Of a stretch of 9,210 nt of DNA, positions 1 through 6,456 are shown piece by piece. The translations under genes were made by a program, and so were the position numbers. Each line of letters begins with the position of its first letter. Position 1 is the stretch's first letter. Origin of the DNA: Bacteroidales bacterium (GTDB lineage: Bacteria; Bacteroidota; Bacteroidia; Bacteroidales; Tenuifilaceae); NCBI GenBank assembly GCA_008933525.1, contig WBUV01000093.1, positions 1-9,210 of the forward strand, given 5' to 3'. The notes below the pieces were generated by a model. It was not told the DNA's origin, did not search any database, and saw only the letters and a program-made list of their open reading frames with translations.

Positions 1-1
1 G

Positions 2-349
2 CCTGTTGGAATTCTTGAAGGAAATTTATTACATTGGAGTTTATCAACTTACGAAGAGCATATCGATAAAGCCAACCGTTTTAGCACAATATCGGCTCAA
101 GAGTACTTTAAAATGGGCCGAAAAAGTAGCATTTTCAAGATATTCTTCAACTCGGGCTGGAGATTTTTTAAGGCATATATAATTAAACTTGGCTTTCTCG
201 ACGGGTATAACGGATTTGTTATCAGCTCATTTTCGGCATATACAAGTTTCTTAAAATACCTCAAGCTTCATCAACTCTACCTGAACGAACGGCAAAAAAA
301 AGGAAAAGAAAACAATGCAAATAATAAATCAACTATTGTAGCATCATAA
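2..349 (+). CDS. Family-2 glycosyltransferase, LPS-core type (C-terminal part)
   Basis: Only the last 115 residues are present. The frame is open from base 2, so the ATG at 113 is internal and the gene begins upstream of the window. The visible part carries the tail typical of WaaE/KdtX-like family-2 transferases: an H-W-S-L-S-T-Y-E-E-H stretch, a Lys/Arg-rich amphipathic segment with 'IFFNSGWRFFKAYIIK', then 'LGFLDGYNGF' followed by a hydrophobic helix and 'KYLKL'. Known members add a sugar to lipid A-core or another lipid-linked surface glycan from a nucleotide-sugar donor at the inner face of the cytoplasmic membrane. The catalytic GT-A domain with its DxD motif lies outside the window, so sugar specificity cannot be judged. 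It is followed after 10 bases by the nucleotidyltransferase gene, consistent with one operon for surface-glycan synthesis. Family is fairly certain, exact role is not. Confidence 0.82.
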   Translation, partial: PVGILEGNLLHWSLSTYEEHIDKANRFSTISAQEYFKMGRKSSIFKIFFNSGWRFFKAYIIKLGFLDGYNGFVISSFSAYTSFLKYLKLHQLYLNERQKKGKENNANNKSTIVAS

Positions 350-359
350 AATATCGAGT

Positions 360-1052
360 ATGAAAATTGTTATTCTTGCAGCAGGCATTGGTTCAAGACT
401 AGGAAACCCTCTCCCAAAGCCTTTAACTATTCTTAATACTGGAAAATCAATAATGCAGCAGCAAATTGATAATCTTACAACACATTTTGATTCCGATGAT
501 ATTAATATTGTTGTTGGTTTCAAAAAGGACTTGATTATGGAGAATTTTCCCGATTTAACATATATATATAACCAAAACTTCGACACCACCAACACATCAA
601 AAAGTTTACTTAAAGCACTTAAAAAATACAAAACCAGCTCTGTACTTTGGTTAAATGGCGATGTTGTTTTCGATGCTGAAATTCTTGGTATGCTAAAACC
701 ATTGATTGAGAAGAATCAGTCCTTTGTTTGTGTTAACAATAGTGCTGTTGGAGAAGAGGAGGTTAAGTACAACCTCGATAGCAACAACTTTATTAGGGAA
801 ATATCAAAAAAAATTAAGGATGGTAAAGGCGAAGCAGTTGGAATTAACTTTATTTCAAGTAACGACATTTCCACTTTCATTAAAAGACTTGAGGAGTGTG
901 CCGACAACGATTACTTTGAAAGAGGTTTGGAATTAGCCATCGAAAAGGATAAAGTTAAAATTCTGCCTATCAATATATCGGAACATCGTTGTATTGAAGT
1001 CGATTTCAGAGAAGATTTGGATAAAGCAAACAACCTATTCAACAAACAATAA
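360..1052 (+). CDS. LicC-like nucleotidyltransferase (NTP-transferase fold)
   Basis: A 230-residue single-domain protein of the nucleotidyltransferase (GT-A-like Rossmann) fold. The N-terminus shows the nucleotide-binding signature: A-A-G-I-G-S-R-L at residues 7-14 followed by P-K-P-L at 19-22, with a shorter loop than in sugar-1-phosphate thymidylyltransferases. A metal-binding N-G-D lies at 99-101 in 'WLNGDVVFD'. The C-terminus ends in an acidic 'CIEVDFREDL' motif (211-220) that resembles the E-I-D-S-x-x-D end of LicC, the CTP:phosphocholine cytidylyltransferase. Known relatives load a phospho-alcohol or sugar phosphate onto CTP or another NTP. The neighbour is a CDP-glycerol-type phosphotransferase, so the inference is that this enzyme makes that transferase's CDP-activated donor. 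It is not TagD, which has a different fold with an HxGH motif that is absent here. The substrate (choline, ethanolamine, glycerol, ribitol or a sugar) is not readable. The ATG start fits because the family begins with the glycine-rich loop. Confidence 0.82.
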   Translation: MKIVILAAGIGSRLGNPLPKPLTILNTGKSIMQQQIDNLTTHFDSDDINIVVGFKKDLIMENFPDLTYIYNQNFDTTNTSKSLLKALKKYKTSSVLWLNGDVVFDAEILGMLKPLIEKNQSFVCVNNSAVGEEEVKYNLDSNNFIREISKKIKDGKGEAVGINFISSNDISTFIKRLEECADNDYFERGLELAIEKDKVKILPINISEHRCIEVDFREDLDKANNLFNKQ

Positions 1053-1065
1053 AAAAGCGCTTGGG

Positions 1066-2118
1066 TTGAAAACGATACTTTTTTGCGTTAATCCCTATGC
1101 ATTTGGAATTCTAAAGCCGTTGCATGATGAACTTACCAACCAGAATCATCAGGTCTTATGGTATGTTCCAAACAAAATAAGGGATAAGTTCAACTACGCA
1201 CACGAAGTCAATTTTACTAACTCCATTGAAGATCTATACCGTTTTAAAAGCGATGCAATTTTTGTACCCGGCAATGAGCTACCTCACTATTTAAGAGGAG
1301 TTAAGGTTCAAGTTTTTCATGGATTAGCCGGCGAGAAAAAAGGACACTTCAGGATTAGAAATTACTTTGACCTCTACCTAACACAGGGACCATATTTTAC
1401 TGAACGCTTTATTCAACTCGCAAAAAAACATGGCGATTTTGAAGTGGTCGAAACCGGATGGTGCAAACTAGACACTCTTTACTCAAACCATGAGGAGTTC
1501 GGAAGGGCTCGAACAGAACTTTTAGAAAAATCGAACAAGAAGACTTTAGTACTTTTTGCTCCAACATTCTCTCCTTCGCTAACTTGCGCAATTGATGCAA
1601 AAAATAAAATATTCGAAATTGCTGAAAAAGAGGACGTTTATATACTTATAAAATTTCACGACTTAATGAATCCTGAAGTTATAGCAGAATATAAACACCT
1701 AGCATCAACAGCAAAAAATGTAGAGATTGTTGAAGATAGGAACATACTGAAATACATGATAATGTGCGATATAATGATAAGCGACACATCATCGGTTGTA
1801 TATGAATTCACTCTTCTCGATAAACCCGTTATTACCATTAACTCAAACTCTGCAAATATTAACTGGAAAGATATTCCCAATGCAGAACTGCTCAGGGAAA
1901 CTTTAATGGATGAAATTATTCAGGATAACTTCAAAAATATTCGTCGCTACACCATTGAGCAATACCACCCATACTCCGATGGAAAATCGTCGGCTAGGAT
2001 GATTGCCGCAGTGGAGGAGTATATAAACAAACATAGAGTACCCGAAAAAAGGAAATTAAACATATACCGCAGGTACTTAATGAATAAGATGTTTGGCAAT
2101 AGACCCAAAGATTTATAG
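1066..2118 (+). CDS. CDP-glycerol:glycerophosphotransferase family protein (TagF/TagB-like)
   Basis: This gene encodes a soluble or peripheral-membrane transferase of the Glyphos_transf family, 350 residues from the TTG at 1066. Visible motifs in order are H-G-L-A-G (from H85), G-W-C-K-L-D (131-136), F-A-P-T-F (around 164-168), K-F-H-D (H198), S-D-T-S-S with E-F (239-246), K-P-V-I, and D-G-K-S-S-A-R (305-311). These match the TagF/TagB pattern, where two histidines act in phosphotransfer and the SD-SS and DG-S-R motifs bind the CDP donor. Known members transfer glycerol-phosphate or ribitol-phosphate onto teichoic acids or capsules. An ATG at 994 would add 24 residues, but these lie inside the preceding gene (59-base overlap) and look unlike the family. 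The TTG 13 bases after the preceding stop places K-T-I-L-F-C-V-N-P at the N-terminus, so it is preferred with moderate confidence. The acceptor is probably LPS or another glycan, by context. Confidence 0.85.
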   Translation: MKTILFCVNPYAFGILKPLHDELTNQNHQVLWYVPNKIRDKFNYAHEVNFTNSIEDLYRFKSDAIFVPGNELPHYLRGVKVQVFHGLAGEKKGHFRIRNYFDLYLTQGPYFTERFIQLAKKHGDFEVVETGWCKLDTLYSNHEEFGRARTELLEKSNKKTLVLFAPTFSPSLTCAIDAKNKIFEIAEKEDVYILIKFHDLMNPEVIAEYKHLASTAKNVEIVEDRNILKYMIMCDIMISDTSSVVYEFTLLDKPVITINSNSANINWKDIPNAELLRETLMDEIIQDNFKNIRRYTIEQYHPYSDGKSSARMIAAVEEYINKHRVPEKRKLNIYRRYLMNKMFGNRPKDL

Positions 2119-2122
2119 CAAC

Positions 2123-2695
2123 ATGCAAATAAACAGTGCCGATATAAATAATGCTATTGAAGTTCTTCGGGGTGGAGGAATCATTCTTTATCCCACCGAT
2201 AATATTTGGGGTATAGGCTGCGATGCCACAAACCCTGATGCAATTGAAAAAATCTACAAACTAAAGCAGCGAATCGAAAAAAGCGGCCTAATTATTCTGG
2301 TTGATGAACCAGGAAGAATTCCCTCCTACGTTAACGAAATACCAGAAATTGCATGGGACTTAATTGACCTTGCCAACGAACCACTCACAATAATTTACCC
2401 AAAAGCAAAAAATCTGCCCAAAAACTTAGTTGCACTCGATGGAAGTATTGGAATTCGTGTTGTTAACCATGAATTCTGCAAAAGGCTTATTCAACGTTTC
2501 GGGAAACCAATAGTATCGACATCTGCAAATATAAGTGGACAACCATTCCCACAGACTTTTTCTGAAGTTAATAGCATCATTGCGAAAGGAGTCGATCATG
2601 TTGTCCCTGAAACATACAACAATCCCATATCTCCAAAACCCTCGAGTATTATTCAACTTGGACTAGGAGGCACAGTTAAAATAATCAGAGATTAA
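2123..2695 (+). CDS. tsaC: L-threonylcarbamoyladenylate synthase (Sua5/YrdC/TsaC family)
   Basis: A 190-residue YrdC-domain protein that makes threonylcarbamoyl-AMP from threonine, bicarbonate and ATP. This is the first step of t6A37 modification of ANN-decoding tRNAs; the TsaD complex then transfers the group in the cytoplasm. The signature residues are present: Y-P-T-D-N-I-W-G-I-G-C-D at 23-34, K-Q-R at 48-50 followed by K-S-G-L-I-I-L (as in the E. coli enzyme's K-Q-R...K-G-L-I), G-I-R-V near the middle, and S-T-S-A-N-I-S-G at 132-139. The length is that of the single-domain TsaC type; the C-terminal Sua5 domain is absent. The frame extends up to an ATG at 2093 inside the previous gene, but the ATG at 2123, 4 bases after that gene's stop, gives the family's normal N-terminus. 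The tight spacing implies co-transcription with the glycan genes; no functional link is implied. Confidence 0.93.
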   Translation: MQINSADINNAIEVLRGGGIILYPTDNIWGIGCDATNPDAIEKIYKLKQRIEKSGLIILVDEPGRIPSYVNEIPEIAWDLIDLANEPLTIIYPKAKNLPKNLVALDGSIGIRVVNHEFCKRLIQRFGKPIVSTSANISGQPFPQTFSEVNSIIAKGVDHVVPETYNNPISPKPSSIIQLGLGGTVKIIRD

Positions 2696-2696
2696 C

Positions 2697-2730
2697 AAAA
2701 AAGGCGAAACCCATTTGAGTTTTCGCCTTT
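2697..2730. terminator. Bidirectional intrinsic terminator between tsaC and the DUF2807 gene
   Basis: A perfect 10-bp stem pairs AAAGGCGAAA (2700-2709) with TTTCGCCTTT (2721-2730) around an 11-base loop. It starts a few bases after the tsaC stop. On the minus strand it is followed by six consecutive T (complement of A2697-A2702), an excellent intrinsic terminator for the DUF2807 gene. On the plus strand the stem ends in TTTG, a weaker U-tract, but it can still serve tsaC. The position between two convergent genes supports a shared function. Confidence 0.8.
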
Positions 2731-2739
2731 GTGCTTTAC

Positions 2740-2754
2740 TGCAAGCATCTTGCA
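2740..2754. repeat. Small perfect inverted repeat next to the terminator
   Basis: TGCAAG (2740-2745) and CTTGCA (2749-2754) form a 6-bp stem with a 3-base loop (CAT), 10 bases beyond the main terminator stem and 21 bases from the end of the minus-strand gene. It may be an auxiliary 3' hairpin for the DUF2807 transcript. It has no T-run of its own, so termination by it alone is unlikely. Confidence 0.4.
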
Positions 2755-2775
2755 ATAAATATATATTAGAATTAT

Positions 2776-3480
2776 CTAACCTCGTTTCAACCTACCTGAT
2801 CCGTGCACTTTTGCATCAATCGTGGGATTTCCTTTTAAATCGATATTACCACTTCCGGTTACTCTGGCATTAAATTCAACCGTAGCCCAAACCTTAATAT
2901 CGCCCGATCCGTTAATTTGCGCAGATGCTTTTTTTGATGAAAGTTGAGATGCATCAATATCGCCCGATCCGTTAATGCTGTACTCAACGCTCTCAAGAAC
3001 TTTAGACCCAGCAACAAAAACATCTCCCGAACCATTCGATTTTACAACCAAAGAAACAGCCTCGAGAGCACCAATTTTCACATTGCCACTACCGTTAATT
3101 TTAACAACAAAATCTTTCGAAACAATCGGAGTTTTAGCCTCAATATTACCAGAACCATTCAATATTAAAGAACTATATGATGGCGACCAAATATTTACAA
3201 TAATTTTGTTATCGCTGTTTGGCCAACGAAAACTTGAATCTTTCTTCTTTAACTTAAGTATTCCTTCCTCAACATAAATGTTTAGATCATCAATAATGCT
3301 CTGAGAGGCAATTACTTCAACAACATACTCGGACGACTGACTAATATTTACATTTGCCGAAATGCTATTTTCAACACCGGAAAAACCTTTAACATTAATA
3401 TTTACTTTGGTTTGAGCAATAGTAAATAATGAACTGCCAACAAAAACAATAGTTAGCATTGTAAATAATTTTCTTTTCAT
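2776..3480 (-). CDS. Exported DUF2807 (GIN-domain, adhesin-head-like) repeat protein
   Basis: A 234-residue protein with a clear signal peptide: M-K-R-K, a hydrophobic core to about residue 20, and a likely signal-peptidase I cleavage around A22-Q23. The mature part starts with 'VNINVKGFSGVE', as in the DUF2807 family. It then carries seven Gly-Ser-Gly turns: N-G-S-G at 108, 129, 149, 170 and 190, T-G-S-G at 208 and H-G-S-G at 226. They are spaced 18-21 residues apart with alternating hydrophobic residues between, a pattern that suggests a beta-solenoid with one turn per repeat. No lipobox cysteine, C-terminal sorting domain or membrane anchor is seen, so a periplasmic or surface location is inferred. 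The family is abundant in Bacteroidota and has no firmly assigned function. The gene stands alone between two plus-strand units and ends at the shared terminator. The ATG is chosen because the signal peptide follows it directly. Confidence 0.9.
   Translation of the reverse strand: MKRKLFTMLTIVFVGSSLFTIAQTKVNINVKGFSGVENSISANVNISQSSEYVVEVIASQSIIDDLNIYVEEGILKLKKKDSSFRWPNSDNKIIVNIWSPSYSSLILNGSGNIEAKTPIVSKDFVVKINGSGNVKIGALEAVSLVVKSNGSGDVFVAGSKVLESVEYSINGSGDIDASQLSSKKASAQINGSGDIKVWATVEFNARVTGSGNIDLKGNPTIDAKVHGSGRLKRG
2896..2976 (-). repeat. Duplicated 21-bp coding repeat inside the DUF2807 gene
   Basis: An identical 21-base stretch occurs at 2896-2916 and 2956-2976, exactly 60 bases apart. On the minus strand it encodes I-N-G-S-G-D-I at residues 169-175 and 189-195. 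Other Gly-Ser-Gly units in the gene are similar in protein but differ at the DNA level, so this pair points to a recent one-turn duplication or gene conversion within the solenoid. Confidence 0.75.
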
Positions 3481-3567
3481 GGTATAATTTTTAAGTTATT
3501 GTTTCATTTAAATCAATGACTTTAATACCTTTACTTTTGCTGCATTAAATATTTGTTTTTTTAAACA

Positions 3568-3597
3568 TTGAGATTAGCCTCAAAATTGGTACATTTG
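3568..3597 (+). promoter_or_regulatory. Bacteroidota-type promoter for the dehydratase gene
   Basis: TACATTTG at 3590-3597 matches the Bacteroidota -7 consensus TAnnTTTG exactly. A TTG at 3568-3570 lies 19 bases upstream, within the usual spacing of the -33 element. Transcription would start about 5-10 bases after the -7 box, leaving a very short leader before the ATG at 3614. This suggests the dehydratase-thioesterase pair is its own transcription unit. Confidence 0.65.
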
Positions 3598-3613
3598 TTG
3601 TAATTAAAGAAAT

Positions 3614-5518
3614 ATGATTCAACCAACAAAACATACTCCACGCTGGATAGTTTTCCTAATTGATGTTATTATTTGCTTAGTATCAATAGTGCTCTCCTAT
3701 TTAATCCGATTTGAGTTTAGAATTAGTGTGGAGCAAATTCACACATTGAGAATGGTCGTTCCACTGGTGCTATTCATTAGAGCATTTAGTTTTATGGCTT
3801 TCCGATCGTACGCAGGGCTTATTCGATATACTAGTGCTAAAGACGCTGAACGAATTTTCCTTGTTATATCAACAAGTTCAATACTTCTTTTCCTTGTTAA
3901 CTTTATCAATTACTCAGGAACTGAGCAGTTTATCATTCCAAACTCTATTCTTCTCATCGATTTTTTTATCACAACAATCCTGCTCGTTGGATCAAGGTTA
4001 TTTTACAAAACAGTTTACTATACAATAAAAAACACCGATATTGACAAGGACAACATTATAATTGTTGGGGTTGAGCAATCGGCAGCTGCGGCAAAAAGAG
4101 CTATAGATAGAGACACCATATCCAATTTAAAAGTTATTGCCTTTATTGACCCTCACAACCAACAGGAAGGAAAAAAAATTGAAGATGTTGACATTTACAA
4201 CACTTATAAACTTGACTATCTCCTCCAAAAGCATAAGATTTCGAAGGTAATCATTGCCCAAAAAAGCCTCGATCCAATTAAAAAGACCAAAATTATTGAT
4301 AAGTGCCTTAACTTTGATGTAAAAGTGCAAACAATCCCCGATGCTACTGCATGGATTAATGGAGAGTTGAGCTTAAATCAAATCAAAAGCATCAAAATTG
4401 AGGATCTATTGGAGCGCCCACCAATAGTGCTTGATAAAAAAAGAATCCAATCGTACATTAAAGGCAAAACCGTTCTAGTTACTGGCGCAGCAGGCTCAAT
4501 TGGAAGTGAGATGGTTCGGCAAATCTCCAAGTTTTACCCGAAAAAGATTATTCTTTTCGATCAGGCTGAATCGCCCCTTTACGACTTGGAGCTGGAATTA
4601 AAAGAATCGCTGCATTTCTACGAGTTCGAAACTGTAATTGGTAGTATTACCAACAATTACAGGGTAAACAAATTATTTGAGGTTTATAAACCAAACGTTG
4701 TGTTCCACGCTGCTGCATACAAGCATGTTCCCATGATGGAGAACAATCCTACGGAGGCTGTATTCAACAATGTTAGCGGAACAAAGCTAATTGCCGATAC
4801 TGCCGTTAAGTATGGTGTTGAGAAGTTCGTAATGATTTCGACCGACAAGGCTGTAAACCCAACAAATATTATGGGAGCCAGTAAACGAATTGCTGAGATA
4901 TACACTCAAACCCTAAACAAATCGGCTGATACCAACTTTATTACCACACGATTTGGAAATGTATTGGGGTCGAACGGATCGGTTATTCCTAGATTTCGGA
5001 AACAAATTGAGCAAGGCGGTCCGCTCACGATAACACATCCTGAGGTTACACGATTTTTTATGACAATACCTGAGGCCTGCCAGTTAGTGCTCGAAGCAGG
5101 CGCAATGGGCCAAGGAGGCGAGATATTTATTTTCGACATGGGCAAATCAGTTAAAATTCTCGACTTGGCAAAGAAAATGATAAAACTATCGGGATTGACC
5201 CTTGGAAAGGATATTCAAATAAACTTCACAGGACTTCGTCCTGGCGAAAAACTATATGAGGAACTTCTGAATAACAAGGAGAATACTATTCCAACTTATC
5301 ATCCCAAAATAATGATAGCAATGGTTCAGGATTACCAACCAGAAGTTGTTTTCTCAAAAATAAACGAACTTATTGGTCAACTATCCAACCATAACAATTT
5401 CAGGATAGTATCGCTTATGAAGGATATTGTTCCCGAATTCTTAAGCAAAAACTCAATTTACGAAGATATCGATCGTCATAAAAAGTTTGCTTCCGATGAC
5501 CAACCCAAAACCGCATGA
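3614..5518 (+). CDS. Membrane-anchored nucleotide-sugar 4,6-dehydratase (WbpM/PglF/CapD type)
   Basis: A 634-residue inner-membrane enzyme of the long WbpM/PglF/CapD class, of normal length. Four hydrophobic segments lie at about 12-32, 47-67, 80-100 and 107-128. A cytoplasmic Rossmann-like domain follows (I-I-I-V-G-V around 148-153), then the catalytic short-chain dehydrogenase domain from about 285. That domain has the NAD(P) loop T-G-A-A-G-S-I-G at 290-297, S-T-D-K-A-V at 409-414, M-G-A-S-K at 420-424, R-F-G-N-V-L-G-S-N-G-S-V and G-L-R-P-G-E-K-L-Y-E-E. The usual catalytic Tyr of Y-x-x-x-K is Met420, the Ser/Thr-Met-Lys arrangement known for the long membrane-bound group; D411 and K412 match the dehydratase pair of FlaA1. 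Known members convert UDP-GlcNAc to UDP-4-keto-6-deoxy-GlcNAc, feeding QuiNAc, FucNAc or diacetamido-sugars of O-antigen, capsule or glycoproteins. The exact product is not determined here, since no partner aminotransferase or reductase is in view. Confidence 0.93.
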   Translation: MIQPTKHTPRWIVFLIDVIICLVSIVLSYLIRFEFRISVEQIHTLRMVVPLVLFIRAFSFMAFRSYAGLIRYTSAKDAERIFLVISTSSILLFLVNFINYSGTEQFIIPNSILLIDFFITTILLVGSRLFYKTVYYTIKNTDIDKDNIIIVGVEQSAAAAKRAIDRDTISNLKVIAFIDPHNQQEGKKIEDVDIYNTYKLDYLLQKHKISKVIIAQKSLDPIKKTKIIDKCLNFDVKVQTIPDATAWINGELSLNQIKSIKIEDLLERPPIVLDKKRIQSYIKGKTVLVTGAAGSIGSEMVRQISKFYPKKIILFDQAESPLYDLELELKESLHFYEFETVIGSITNNYRVNKLFEVYKPNVVFHAAAYKHVPMMENNPTEAVFNNVSGTKLIADTAVKYGVEKFVMISTDKAVNPTNIMGASKRIAEIYTQTLNKSADTNFITTRFGNVLGSNGSVIPRFRKQIEQGGPLTITHPEVTRFFMTIPEACQLVLEAGAMGQGGEIFIFDMGKSVKILDLAKKMIKLSGLTLGKDIQINFTGLRPGEKLYEELLNNKENTIPTYHPKIMIAMVQDYQPEVVFSKINELIGQLSNHNNFRIVSLMKDIVPEFLSKNSIYEDIDRHKKFASDDQPKTA

Positions 5519-5933
5519 GTTCTTCCATAGCATTCCTATTCAAATCCGATTCAACGATATTGACAAGCTTGAGCATGTCAACAATTCGGTTTATCAGCAG
5601 TTTTACGACTTGGGAAAAGTAGATTACTTTGACCTTGTGCTAGGCGAGCATATGGACTGGAACGTGGAAGGCTTAGTGATTGCAAGCATTTCAATAGAGT
5701 TTCTAATCTCAATTCAACTTCACGATAAAATTGAAGTTCGTAGTAAAGTTTACGAGATTGGCAATAAAAGCCTTAAAATGAAGCAGGAAATCTTTAACCT
5801 AACCACGGGAACAGTTGCATCAACCAGCAAATCGGTAATGGTAAACTACAGCAATTCTCAAATGAAAACATTGCCTATTCCGGACAAATGGAGAGAAAGA
5901 ATATCGGCTTACGAAAAAGACTTATCCTTTTGA
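5496..5933 (+). CDS. Acyl-CoA thioesterase, hotdog fold (4HBT family)
   Basis: A 145-residue single hotdog-domain protein. The N-terminal R-F-N-D-I-D-K-L-E-H-V-N-N-S-V-Y block (18-33) is the hallmark of the 4-hydroxybenzoyl-CoA thioesterase/YbgC/FadM-like family. D21 aligns with the catalytic aspartate of the Pseudomonas enzyme (family inference). Known relatives hydrolyse acyl-CoA or acyl-ACP thioesters in the cytoplasm; the chain length or acyl type here cannot be read. The ATG at 5496 gives the family's normal N-terminus. A TTG at 5487 would add only three residues and is less likely. The start lies 23 bases inside the preceding dehydratase gene, suggesting translational coupling, and no separate promoter is seen. 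The 3' end overlaps the convergent rimM gene by 12 bases. The protein could instead belong to the FatA/acyl-ACP thioesterase branch, but its length and motif favour the small bacterial acyl-CoA thioesterases. Confidence 0.88.
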   Translation: MTNPKPHEFFHSIPIQIRFNDIDKLEHVNNSVYQQFYDLGKVDYFDLVLGEHMDWNVEGLVIASISIEFLISIQLHDKIEVRSKVYEIGNKSLKMKQEIFNLTTGTVASTSKSVMVNYSNSQMKTLPIPDKWRERISAYEKDLSF

Positions 5934-6449
5934 GTACAAATCAATCAACCCTACAGGAATTTCCATTTTCACAATTTTCGCCTCAACATCAACTTCAATA
6001 ACAAGATCCTCAACTGCAGGCAAAATAATTTCGGAGTTCGTGGGGGTATTAACGTAAAAAATTGAGTTTAGGTTAAACTCCTCGAAATTTGTGATAACTC
6101 CAACTACTACATCGTTCTCGGAAACAACGGCATACCCAACTAAATCTTTCAATTCCAGGTCATCATCTTCTGGAACAAACTTCGAAAGAATTAGAACTTT
6201 ACGCCCAACAAGTTCTTCGGCAGTATATAAATCGTCCACCTCATCGAACTTGGCTATAATTCTGTCGTCGGATTTATGTTTGGCGGAGCTAATAAAAAAA
6301 GGAATCGGTATTCCGTCTATTTCAACGAATACCGATTCAAGATCTTGCGGATTAACATTTAATGATTCGTCCCAAGTTATTTGGAACTCACCCTTTATGC
6401 CATGGGTTCTTTGAATATAACCTATTTCAACAAAACCGGCATAATCCAT
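5922..6449 (-). CDS. rimM: 16S rRNA processing / 30S maturation factor RimM
   Basis: A 175-residue two-domain protein. The N-terminal RimM domain shows V-E-I-G-Y-I-Q-R-T-H-G-I-K-G-E-F (7-22), the conserved G-x-x-x-x-x-H-G-x-x-G-E core. The C-terminal PRC-barrel begins at about residue 97 with 'DLELKDLVGYAVV' and ends with 'ILPAVEDLVIEVD' and 'MEIPVGLIDLY', matching the family's I-P...G-L-L-D-L ending. RimM binds ribosomal protein S19 and helps fold the 3' (head) domain of 16S rRNA during 30S assembly. The frame stays open back to 6590 inside rpsP, but that extra stretch is a shifted reading of the S16 tail (Leu/Lys/Arg-rich, no family match). The ATG at 6449, 7 bases after the rpsP stop, is the true start. 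The rpsP-rimM order is classical; trmD and rplS, which often follow, are not downstream here. The stop overlaps the end of the convergent thioesterase gene. Confidence 0.94.
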   Translation of the reverse strand: MDYAGFVEIGYIQRTHGIKGEFQITWDESLNVNPQDLESVFVEIDGIPIPFFISSAKHKSDDRIIAKFDEVDDLYTAEELVGRKVLILSKFVPEDDDLELKDLVGYAVVSENDVVVGVITNFEEFNLNSIFYVNTPTNSEIILPAVEDLVIEVDVEAKIVKMEIPVGLIDLYSKG

Positions 6450-6456
6450 GCCAATG

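Noticed and set aside
113..349. Small separate protein starting at the ATG at 113
   Set aside because: The frame is open to the window's left edge and the upstream residues continue the glycosyltransferase-like tail, so this is the end of a larger gene.
2975..3277. 100-residue open frame antisense to the DUF2807 gene
   Set aside because: Shadow frame produced by the repeat-containing gene on the other strand; no domain features.
3532..3539. Second TAnnTTTG match (TACTTTTG) upstream of the dehydratase
   Set aside because: No TTG at the expected distance and 74 bases from the start codon; the downstream element at 3590-3597 with a spaced TTG is better. It might be a weak extra promoter.
6091..6414. 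107-residue open frame antisense to rimM
   Set aside because: Ser/Thr-rich shadow of the RimM coding sequence, with no start context or motif of its own.
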